NCBI RefSeq assembly: GCF_019649055.1
Contig: NW_026570261.1
Location: 124,001-188,000, forward strand
Reading direction: 5' to 3'
DNA: 64,000 nt
Source: Paramacrobiotus metropolitanus
Taxonomy: Eukaryota; Tardigrada; Eutardigrada; Parachela; Macrobiotidae
Shown here one piece after another: positions 10,728-20,530 of this stretch (positions are counted from its first letter, which is position 1; every line of letters starts with the position of its first letter). A program made the translations under genes and the position numbers. The notes under the pieces are model-generated. The model ran no database searches. It was not told the DNA's origin and saw nothing but the letters and a program-made list of their open reading frames with translations.

Positions 10728-11128
10728 ACAAAGGCTGCATGTTCGTACCATTTACCGAATATGCACACGTAAAACACTGTGCATTGTGGTTCAATCGGGT
10801 TAACGTCCGCGATTCCCGTAGCAAGTGAAATGCCCTGTACGTGGTCATTACACTTGTAAATTTTCAGATTTAGTTTCTCCGCAATTGCCATAGGTACAAT
10901 GGAGATGCAGGCTCCTGTATCTACCATAACCTTAACGAATTCTTTATCGTTAATTTTTAACGCGAAATATGCCGCTTGAGTATCTAGCGACGGTAGATAC
11001 TGCTTAGGGCAAGTCTCGTATTGTGCGAGTGCAGGGTCATCCACAAATACTTCATTGTTATTGTTTTCCTTTTTTGTGACTTTTTTCAACATATAATCCT
11101 TGATTAACTGTTGAGGTGGCTCTGCCAT
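9733..11128 (-). pseudogene. pol: Pol copy 2: aspartic protease and H2C2 finger
   Basis: ATG at 11128 opens MAEPPQQLIKDYMLKK. A retropepsin-type active site, MVDTGACISIVP, lies near residues 67-78, with ILGTDFW as the second conserved strand around residue 145. Retropepsins cut element polyproteins. An integrase-like H2C2 finger follows (HYHQKYHD to CKFCQ). The frame then runs into the deletion junction near 9730 and terminates out of frame. There is no Gag-like sequence before the protease. Copy 1 agrees over 1001 bp with a few amino-acid differences. Confidence 0.8.
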
Positions 11129-11628
11129 CTTCGGTTTAAGTGCAGAGTAGAATTAAGTTACTGTACTCGTATTAATTTAACCGTGTTAGTAATTTTTAAT
11201 CCATAAACCCTTTGGTGCAAACATCGAATTCATTATTAAATTCCACTGTAACGGATGCAATTATATATTTGTACAGCGGCACAAAAGCAACGAAATAGTG
11301 GCCCAAACTGGCATTGAATTACTGCGCTGAAGGCTTTTTAACCGGTCAAGTTCATGCGCTCTCTGCTGGGTGGCCTTCTTGGTTTTGATGTTTTGCAGTA
11401 AACTGTATGAAAACATAGGCTCAATTGCCAAGCCAGTCCATGTTTTCACACGAGAAAAGCCAACGTATATAATTACTACAATTAATAATTACTGCAAGCA
11501 TGTGTTCGATAATGCATTTAAATAACAGGTCAGAATAATCCTTGTAGGTGTTTTTCTCGTGTTGACTTGGAAACAATAACATACCGCAGCATGGCATGAT
11601 GTGTTGGAGCAATGGTTCTTGTAAGGAT
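11129..11628. other. Gene-free flank of the retroelement
   Basis: AT-rich sequence upstream of the minus-strand pol start. I see no LTR that recurs elsewhere in the window, no ORF with family features and no strong hairpins. Confidence 0.35.
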
Positions 11629-11740
11629 TACGCACGCGTTCTTCCCTCGTATGGGAACAATTCGTTCATTGGCTGTGATCACAACCAATAGAAATTGCGA
11701 AATGGGCTCCATTACATTACCGTCTAGGCGCTACTAATTA

Positions 11741-12861
11741 CAGCCCCGCCGGGCCAAGTTGGGGCAGTTTTTTCTAAAAATTACTACATGTCTGCCGTCA
11801 GTAAATAAATAAATATTTTTTTTTAACTTGATTGCCGAAGGTGTTAGGCATCTTTTGAATTATAGGTCTCTTTGTTTAGAAGGTGCTTACAATCACAGTG
11901 AGGTGAAAACTAAAGTCGACCAACTTCAAAATACCACTAAACCCGTATGGAGTGACAGTTTCACTCCCACTCATTATTATTTTAAAAATTCCGTTGAGAC
12001 CGTGGTCTTAAGGTGATAAACTACAGTTGATTACCATTCAATTCTCCTGTGGGAAGTGCTTGACAACAGGCGATTTCAGCCTAGCCTCTATGACCTTTGC
12101 ACTCCGTCGGCGAGCACCGTCAAAGTGAAGGGTGACCTTATCTTCGACCTTGCCGCGCAGCTGCAGAATGCCAGAGATGGCCGTTTCCGATAAAATCTCG
12201 TTCCCAAAGCACTAAGCGTCAGCTCCAGGTTTTCAGTTCATGTAAGAAGCCGAAGACACTCGTCTCTAACAAACTTCGAAAGCCATCTCAAGGTTTTGCT
12301 GCTACAGCTTTGCTGGTTTTTTCTTCCACACTTCTGGCACTCCCACCTCCCCGCCTATGAGACAGGAATTTCTCGGCACATCAAAGTGGACTAACAGGAC
12401 CTATGACTTACTCATAGAGAGTAATAGTTTTAGGTCACCTCAATCTATGCGCTAGGCAACCACATTCCTCGTTTCCTCGTTACGCCACTTTTAACATGCA
12501 AGTCTATGGGAGGTGTCCCTTGTTGCAAGGCTAAGTCAATCACCGAATGCTCAAAATGTTTTTCTGACCCATGACAAATGCCGTTTTGGTCACTCAACAG
12601 TTTGCCAAAAAGCTCATGCAAAAATATCGATCGGTGAATTTATTAGAGGGGCAGTTGTAAGGATCCCACAAAGGACTACTACCTCACCCCCTAAATCAAC
12701 CTTCGGCTCCCTACTATCAAATCAAAAGACCCCGATTTTAGTGTTTTTGGATTGGCGATAAAAAGTTACACCGGAATAGTTTAAACATGAAAACCAAGCA
12801 AATTATAGAAATATTTGCCAGTTGTTTTTCAAAAGTGCCCCAACTTGGCCCGGCAGGGCTG
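11741..12861. mobile_element. Nested TA-flanked TIR element, 1121 bp
   Basis: It starts CAGCCCCGCCGGGCCAAGTT at 11741 and ends with the inverted CAGCCCTGCCGGGCCAAGTT at 12861 (one mismatch in 20), flanked by TA at 11739-11740 and 12862-12863. It splits a satellite unit of the outer element: the unit part ending CTACTAAT before it is whole at 12900-12927. The interior has only short frames with no transposase signature. It is probably a non-autonomous Tc1/mariner-type derivative. Confidence 0.72.
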
Positions 12862-12863
12862 TA

Positions 12864-13245
12864 GGTGCTACTAAATACTTTAATAAATTCGCGTTTGCAA
12901 CCATTACATTGTCTAGGCGCTACTAATTAGGTGCTACTAAATACTTTAATAAATTCGCGTTTGCAATGCGAATTTCATCTAGGTGCTACTAATTAGACGC
13001 AATCAATATTTTATTGCAAATTATGCACGTGCAATATATGTAGGTGCTACTAATTAGGTGCTACAAATATTTCTAGGTTTTTTCTAGACACGTGTAAGTT
13101 ATGTCTAGGTGCTACTAAATAGGTGCTAATAATATTTTATTGCAGTGCAATGCAAATTACTAGTATATCTAGGTTCTACTAAATTTTTTAATAGCAACGC
13201 GATATGAATTTAGGTGCTACTAATTAGGCGCTACTAAATATTTTA
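12864..13245. repeat. Degenerate satellite built on AGGTGCTACTAATTAG
   Basis: The core AGGTGCTACTAA with a following TTAG or ATA recurs about ten times at irregular 15 to 75 bp spacing, in a longer unit that includes TACTTTAATAAATTCGCG (12878 and 12945). Spacers are AT-rich with TATTTTATTGCA. It lies within the outer inverted-repeat element. Confidence 0.7.
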
Positions 13246-13399
13246 GTATAATCGAGCCGTGTAATCCGGTATCTCACAATTTCTATTGGTTGTGATGTTA
13301 AATTTTCACAGCCAATGAGGGCATTGTTCCCATACGAGGGAAGAACGCGTAGGACTACGCTGTACGTATATTTATGCAACAACAACAACATGGCGTGAT

Positions 13400-15580
13400 G
13401 TGATAATTATTATGAACTTGCAGCTGGCGCTTACCAGATACCATTTCTCCTGAATATTTTACAGATTCTGATGTTTACGAATAGAAAAGTGGCGATATAA
13501 AAAAAGCCTTATAGTCATCTTTAATGTTGCCTGCACGTATTGTACGTGCATGACAATTAAATAGGAATATGAGAAAAAAGTGTACGGCCGAGCGAGGAAA
13601 GGTCATCCTGAATCCCGTTCGTCCAGACTAAATGGTAAGCAAGGCTGCTGCCCAAATTCAGATTTGTGAGAAAACTCTGCATAGCATGCTGCAACGACGG
13701 CAGAAAAAATAACATTTCTTTAGTTCCTATTCTGCAATGCGAGGCCGTGAAAGTCCAAGGCCAAAACGGGACGCATACACTCGCGGTTTGGCGTTTCATG
13801 AGTCGTTGGAAGAATTGATTATGGACGAACAAACCAAAACAACCCAGATGACGAACATTTATACATTCGGTTAGGTTTTACTTTAATTTTTTTTATCAAA
13901 AAGAAGACTAGTAGTTTCTGTAATAACTAACATTGCATTTCCTTATTATTAACCGCAGTATAATATACCTTGTACAAAAAAGTGCTCCTCTAATGAGAGG
14001 AAATCACATAAACGGCAGAGCTATTTTTTTGCAGACCAAGGCGCTCACTGATTATAATTGTTAGACGCCGCGACATATCATTGTACAAAAAGGACAAAAG
14101 CGCAACAAATTCGCCAGCTCCCTGTTGCAACAGTGCCGAAATCTGTACCCGCGCAGAGAAGACTTGCCAAGATCGATCTGAGCAAATTTCGGGTTAAGAT
14201 AGTGGTGACCAACCGGCGGCGACGGGGACATTCTTCGCATGGGCCATCGCGACGTCGTATTAATTCTATGCACTTGATTGTCTACTGTATATATGTAGCC
14301 GTAAAAGTAATTTCAATAAGACTTATTATGACATGAACAAATGAATCATGTCTTCGTATCGATTAGAAAATCATTAACAAACTGGAAATTATCTTCAGCT
14401 GACTCAATTTATTCTATCTGGTTATGTCTCGATGAGTATATGGGTGTTTTATTGCACATGAAATCCTGTTTTACGGACTGATTTTTCCATTCTTTGTTTA
14501 GTTTTGGCGAAACAAGGCTGCGAACGTCGAAGAAATCGAGCTTCGTATTTAAAGGCAAAGTTTTGGTTGAGTAGGGTATCGGCCGGCAGTTGGAGCAAAA
14601 GAAGACGCGGCAGGACCATAAGCCTAACGCTTTCAACAACCGCAGCGCCGAGTTCTTGATCCAGAAATGGACGACACCGATCGCGCCACACAGGAAGCGC
14701 AGAAGGCATTTGCTACACAGTACACATGCCGCTACAATGCAACTCTGGTGAGCCATTTCTGTTGATCGATATATGGGCCGCTGAAAAAAATACACAGGGA
14801 AATTTATTTTTGAAGGAAGCTTATTGACCTTTTTTTTATTTTATTTACTTAACACAGTATCATGACAAATTGGTCGATACAATAACTTATTTCAGCAAAT
14901 CTTAGTAAATGAAGAGTTAGATATTTATTGCGATTATAAATCCCAGGCTGGAACCAAACAGGCAAACGCAACTGTGTTAATATTCAGATTAAAATTGACG
15001 CAACTGCTTTAAAATCTGACTAAATCACATTCAACCACCAAACTTTGCGAAATTTGATTACGCAATCGGATGTTTAGCAAAAATAATGGAACCGGTATCC
15101 AGCGGTAAAAATATCCCACTGCGCAATGGGCAACCTGTTTACAAAATAACACAGTCTATACAAAAAAGAAATTTAATTACGGCTTTTTATATACAATCAA
15201 CCGGCTTTTAAATGGCCGTAAAATTTTCTGGCATCGGGTATTTTTTTCTAAGGTGATAATTTTTAAATCCCTCTAGAATTATTCGCCCAAGCTGTGTCGC
15301 CTGGGAAATGTACAGTAAGCCGCGCGTTAGGGGCCAAATTAAATCAAGCTGCGTTGTCGCGACACTTGTAAGATGCGCTCCTTGTAAGAACAATGATATG
15401 CAAAAAATGCCGGCCAATCTCTCCGACACGATCTTGAGCTGCGGCTAACAAGGGCGCTCAGGAGAAAAATGCGGGGCGCGTAATCATTAATCAGCATCGG
15501 AGTGGTGATTTTAAAACAGCGCTCGGCCGCTGTTGGCGCTTGTCACTCACGCTTTCCTGTCGTCGCATCAGCTGGAGGCG
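13400..15580. other. No gene recognised
   Basis: Short open frames exist (for example 14058-14336 plus) but lack family motifs, splice context or start context that I can support. Confidence 0.35.
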
Positions 15581-15815
15581 CTTTTAATTATGCCATATTA
15601 TCTGCATATTATATTTCTTTACTCGAAATTGTCATACAACATTACACGCAAATTCAGGGCGTTCAAAATACGAACCGGCAATTTTTTAATTAAAAAATGC
15701 GCTTTTAATTGTACTATGTTGTCTGCATATTATTTTTCTTTATATGACATTGTCATACGACATTACACGCAAAATCAGAGCACCGAAAATACGAACCGGC
15801 AAATTTTTTTTCAAT
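15581..15815. repeat. Tandem duplication, two ~118-bp units
   Basis: Both units run through GCTTTTAATT, CTGCATATTATATTTC or similar, TTGTCATAC, ACATTACACGCAAA and ATACGAACCGGCAA, starting near 15580 and 15699. The copies differ by scattered substitutions and small indels. Confidence 0.75.
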
Positions 15816-17250
15816 TCAAAAAATTTAATGCACGGCCGCTCACAATGACCATATCGGTGCAGACAATATAATAGAAATTCCCGAAATTCTGCAGCTATCA
15901 ATGACCGGAAAGTGTAGGCAGGGTAGTGTGCATACAGGATCGTATAACGCTGCTGTTGTTGTTGCTGACGGACGTGATCAAGCGTGCGAATTAACCACGG
16001 TTGTGTTCGTGCGGCAATGGCAGCCGAATATACAGCGGAATAATTACTGACGAAACTGGTAATTGCCGCGCTGCCGTTGGAGAGTGAAATACTCTGACGT
16101 ACGCAAGCTAGAATTAAAATTAGCGCTGCGACGTCGGTTTTGCGGTGCTGGATGCGTCAAAAATAAAGGTCAACTGAAAATAAAACGCCGGTTAGAAATT
16201 ACGTCTGGTATTAGTATTTTCTAACGATCATATTAATAAAAATTATTTGCCGGTAAAGTAACTTATAGTATGGTATTATTACGCGCAGCCGCCCGCAGCC
16301 GCCAACCCCTTCATTAGGCGGCTACTTTGCCGTGTTGCGCAGCGCGGAGGGGTGTTTTCCCACGGGTCTATAACTGCGGTTAAGTGCCGGTTTCCGCTGT
16401 TAACAAGGTCAGCAGCGGAGCGTTTTCATATATAGAGCGGCGTGTTATTAATTAAACATGGTTTATAGTTGGGTTACCACGCCAGCGGTGCAGTGTTAGC
16501 GGATGTTTACATTTGCTGGCATACAAGCAGACGCGGCATTGTGCAACCGGGACTGTGTAATCAAAACCTTAACCCGATAACAAACTGTCAGATGATCGCG
16601 AAACATCCTGAATATTAATCCGCACACGGCGTTCCATAATTTTTCACAGTTGTTCTATCACAAACACGCAAATATATCATTATTTAACGCAGTAATTTTA
16701 CTTTAATTGATAATAATTTTATATATAGAAAGGTCATGGTGTTTAGTGAGATAATTTTAACGGTACCGTCAAAATATTATGTAACAATTTTTTACACGAA
16801 ATGATATATCATCAGTTCTTGTTTCGGTAGGCAGCAACACACCATATGTTTTCACTTTTTTACAAAAAGTGTATCGCATCACATTTCCACCGGATCAGCT
16901 GCACACGTCCGCGGAAGAGAGAAAAAAGCCACCACCACCAATTGGCGCAGATGTGTGCAGTGCGCCGTAACAGTTTCCATCGTAAAACCAACACAAACTG
17001 GATTATGCATGCTGATGCGCGGAGTCGTGTAATATGCGTCTTTACTAACAGCTAAAAGTACCGCGAACGCATACGAATCAACCCGGTATCCGGTACTACG
17101 GCATATTAAGACTGCTGGCGCGAACAACAAACACCCGTTAATACGCGCATTCTTCAAGCCGGCTAACACAACGGTGAAGTTCAATGACAACATCCGACTG
17201 CGCACAGCGGGGTTTAAAGTAGCATTCCCGCTGTGCAATCAAGTGAAGGG
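15816..17250. other. No gene recognised
   Basis: Non-coding by inspection; a low-complexity ORF at 16846-17055 has no family features. Confidence 0.3.
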
Positions 17251-17254
17251 TCTT

Positions 17255-17560
17255 GGTCACAGCGAGCTGTACGTACGTCGGTGCGCGTACAAGTGCGCCG
17301 AGTAGAGCCGCTCGAAGTCAGTGGAATATAGCCGCAGAACGCAGTGTCTTGTTCTACAGCAGCTTGTTCTACAGCAGCCACAGCGAGCTGTACGTACGTA
17401 CGTAGATGAGCGTACCAGTACAACGGGTAGAGCCGTTCAATACCAGCTTCTCGTTCTACAGAAGCGAGCTACAGGCGTTCTACAGCGAGCTGTACGTACG
17501 TTGGTGCGCGTACAAGTGTGCCAAGTGCAACCACTCGAAGCCGGCGGAATACAGCCGTCG
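17255..17560. repeat. Degenerate minisatellite, three ~100-130-bp units
   Basis: The phrase CAGCGAGCTGTACGTACGT recurs at about 17257, 17381 and 17484, each followed by GTGCGCGTACAAGTGYGCC or a diverged version and a block containing TAGAGCCG and GTTCTACAG. Copies vary in length and spacing. Open frames across it are by-products of the repeat. Confidence 0.7.
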
Positions 17561-17982
17561 ATCTCGTTCTACACAGCATTCGGCCTTTGCTCAGCATTAT
17601 ACAGCGGCTACATTACGACCTCGTTGTTGACGGTGGATGGATATGACTGTTACTCTCCGGCGCGTAATAATGCAGATTGCTTTTCTTTCTCATGTTTAAT
17701 AACCGCCACTCTCTCTCTCCCTCGCTCTTTTAACTGTGTATGGGAAAACCAGCACGTTTCTTTGTCTTTACTGATTATATTCTGCATTAACAGTGGAAAC
17801 GGTAAGGACTTGGCTCGTGTTTGGAGTGGCTACCCGCGCACTCACTGTTCTTTTAAAAAGACACTTGCCATTTCCGCACTGCTAATCGGTCAAACAACGG
17901 ATTGATTGTGCGTGGTGTGTACTTTCTCATCGCTACTTGTTGCTAAAGCGTTGTGTGGGAATCCCTGCTAAATTTTTCTCCA

Positions 17983-18356
17983 ATGGATCGGAAGAAGGTC
18001 CTAACGGAGCCAGCGGCCGTCCGCGTCGGTTTCTCCATCAATCCCGAGAAGAACGTCACCGTGGAGAATGACCGGAAGAAATACCTCACCGCCAAATATG
18101 GTCAGCATCAGATGGCGCTGATTAAAAGCGGTTAAATGTGGAGTTATGGCTAATTGACCAGCTGTCCCTGCTGTATCCCAAAGCGTCCACCGTGACCCCA
18201 TTAGAGTGTGACATTGATCTGGATGATCTGCTTGACCTTGAGCGTGATGAGGAACGCCGGAAATTTCTCAAAATCAAACTGGCCGATTGTCCCCAGTCGG
18301 CGCTTATTGTCGGGCGGTTTATTGAGGATGTCCTCGTCAAGGCCAAGTCCTTGTAG
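17983..18356 (+). CDS. PPP1R14: PPP1R14-family (CPI-17/PHI-1-like) protein phosphatase 1 inhibitor, one-base frame break
   Basis: ATG at 17983 (context CCAATGG) opens MDRKKVLTEPAAVRVGFSIN, then KNVTVENDRKKYL, which resembles the family's phospho-threonine segment (usually RVTVKYDR). After a break in the run of four A at 18124-18127 the other frame gives RLNVELWLIDQLSLLYPK, DIDLDDLLDLERDEERRKFL and a final amphipathic helix ending at TAG 18354-18356, matching the PHIN domain from helix A to D. One extra A would restore a protein of about 124 aa, near the family's usual 120-150. PPP1R14 proteins inhibit PP1, including myosin phosphatase, when the threonine is phosphorylated. The break may be a homopolymer sequencing error or a real mutation. 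The gene appears intronless; first AATAAA is near 19000. Confidence 0.82.
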
Positions 18357-20341
18357 AGAGAGCACTGTATGGAATTTCATTTATACCGCGTTACAACATG
18401 TTCCAGCATGGCACGCAGCGGAATTTGTGATTGTTTTTGTAATGCGCGCGCGTTCGGCTGCCGCCCCGAAAATTGTATAATCACGGCTCTGATGGGCAAT
18501 TCTTTGGGGGATTCATCGGGAGTTTTAATATTGTGGTTATTTGTGCAGCTACTTGATTTTTCTCCTACACCGTACACACATGCTGCTGCTGTATAAAGCG
18601 GAATTATTTTGATGTCTCTCACAATGGCACGCCAAAGACATTTTATTCGTGTGGGGAGGAGTTGCAGATTTTCCTTACTGTGTTTTCGTTTGCTTTCCTA
18701 TTCAGCTGTATTGTTCGTATGTTTTTTCTATAAAGAAAAGCTTTGCGTTTCCGGTTTTGCCTCAGCGTTCGGCGGGCGGAGTGTTCTTGTGGCGGTGGTA
18801 TTTAATTGACAGATGTCCGGGAGTTGTTCTGTATATTACGCGTTTCTTAAAGAATCCATGCCGGTTAAATCGAGTGCTTGCTCATGCACGCCATTTGACC
18901 GATTCGCGGTGCGCCGGCTCATGTTTATATAATATTAATCAACGTTTATGCTTGCAGTGATAGTGGCGCTGGGTGGTGAATGTATGTTTCTCTCCTGAAT
19001 AAAAACAAACGGATCACAGATGGCAATTGTCAAAAGAGAGCTGCTCAGCTGCACTGAGCGTGTTTTCTATGAATTATGTGTGTGGATAAATATGACGGAT
19101 ATGGATTAAACAAACCGGTCGATTGCTTGATTCTTTATTCGAGGCAACGCCCAATATTTGATTTACATTATTTTGATACGCTGATACGTAAATACACACA
19201 ATTTAAACTTACGCTTTAAAAATATTTAAAAAAAAACAAATATTATTTTGATTTTGCAAGAATATTTTACATAAAAATTTTTATTACATACAATTATTTA
19301 CAATAGTAAAACGAGCACGAATATGTCTATGAAATCAATAACAAATTCGGCGAGAGATCATTTTGAAGTATTTTGATAAATTAATTGCCGGTCTACATAA
19401 CGCATTATCGCGGGGAAAGATGAATAATGCGCGGGCCATCAAACAAGCGCTGTCGTGACCTTGACGGATGCGGTAATTTATCGTCTATATTGGCGTCATA
19501 TATCTTGTCTGCCGGCAAGATTGATATGGAATTAATTGAATAATAAAATGCGCCTGTACATCGCAGCAACAGCATCTTCTACGGCTTGCGCCTTTAGGAA
19601 AAATTATGCTCAAAATGCGCGAATCCATCAAAAGACCACACACATCACGATACATGTGTCAGCGGGAGGAGAACGCTTTCTTAATTACCATACAAAAAAT
19701 GCACCCAACGGAAACATGGGTACATAGAAAAAAGGCAGGCTGTGTTTAACGTGATAAACTGTTAAAGAAGTGGTGCGTATTTAATGTCATTGATGGTCTG
19801 CGGACTAATTTGATTAGATGGCTGCAGTGCCGAAGATATCGCTGTACACGCTGCTATGTGTATAAGCAGCTGCAACTGTATTCCAACAGTGTTGCCAGTG
19901 ATTACTCAAGCGCACTTCCGCTCTAATGTCAATCAAGCCAACTCTTTACGGAGTATATAGCCGCATACATTTGCAGCGCTGCGTGGCCTTATCGCGCCGC
20001 TGTCTGCGCAAACACAGAGTGTATCGCAATTGTATGCGGCGAATAAGCATTTTGTATTATTTTGTATGCGAGTGATGCTTCGCGTAAATTAATGCTCCAT
20101 ATCGTTTCCAAATCAATAAAACGATGTTACGTAGTACTTACTCTCTACTGTCCCCAGATTTATCTTTATTATCGAATCCGAAATATTATGTCTGTTCGTG
20201 TATAACTTAACTATGCAGCATATAAAATTCTGATCCTATTTAAAAAAAATGCCGGCAAAATTTTACTGCTGAGAATTAAAATTTTAAATAAATTCTAGCA
20301 TAATTCGCTAAAAATTAAGTTTAGAAATAACTGGATAAGCA
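18357..20341. other. 3' flank of the PPP1R14-like gene, no further gene
   Basis: Only short frames without family features. An AATAAA near 19000 could end the upstream transcript. Confidence 0.3.
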
Positions 20342-20530
20342 AATTTTATTCAGTACAACTTTGCACAGTAAAAAATAAAAATCAGAATTTTGTAATTTGT
20401 AAAAACAGAATAGTTTTTGTTAATTTTAGAATAATTCTCCAAAAAATTGATAAACATAAAAATAAAAATAAACATAAAAATAAAAATAAATTGATAAACA
20501 AATTTTATGCAGTACAACTTTGCACAGTAA
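20342..20530. repeat. Duplicated AT-rich segment with internal minisatellite
   Basis: The phrase CAGTACAACTTTGCACAGTA occurs at about 20351 and 20509. Between them lies a short tandem array of AAACATAAAAATAAAAAT. Confidence 0.7.

Larger units (their letters stand above)
1..11150. mobile_element. Hairpin-rich Ty3/Gypsy-like retroelement block, two converging copies
   Basis: The block contains a plus-strand pol copy (1 to about 4560) and a minus-strand copy (11128 down to about 5128) that meet tail to tail. Bases 1-1001 match the reverse complement of 9727-10727 with no length difference and only about a dozen visible substitutions, so the copies are young relative to each other. I found no convincing LTRs, primer-binding site or polypurine tract; the left copy runs off the window. 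Short perfect inverted repeats are dense throughout, in coding and non-coding parts, and thin out sharply beyond 11.15 kb, which I take as the element boundary. Ty3/Gypsy assignment rests on RT, RNase H and integrase motifs; the outer limits are inference. Confidence 0.75.
11629..13360. mobile_element. Outer inverted-repeat element with ~80-bp arms, interrupted
   Basis: Left arm 11629-11709 (ACGCGTTCTTCCCTCGTATG, then CATTGGCTGTGA and ACAACCAATAGAAATTG) reappears inverted at about 13275-13360. Inside lie a degenerate satellite and a nested TA-flanked element. No transposase frame is visible, so it is a non-autonomous or decayed DNA element. Exact termini were not resolved. Confidence 0.6.

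Noticed and set aside
14058-14336. Basic 92-codon plus-strand ORF
   Set aside because: No family motif, splice support or codon bias; its start codon is not ATG in good context and the surroundings look non-coding.
17321-17905. 194-codon plus-strand frame
   Set aside because: It is created by the minisatellite; composition is low-complexity and there is no ATG context or homology.
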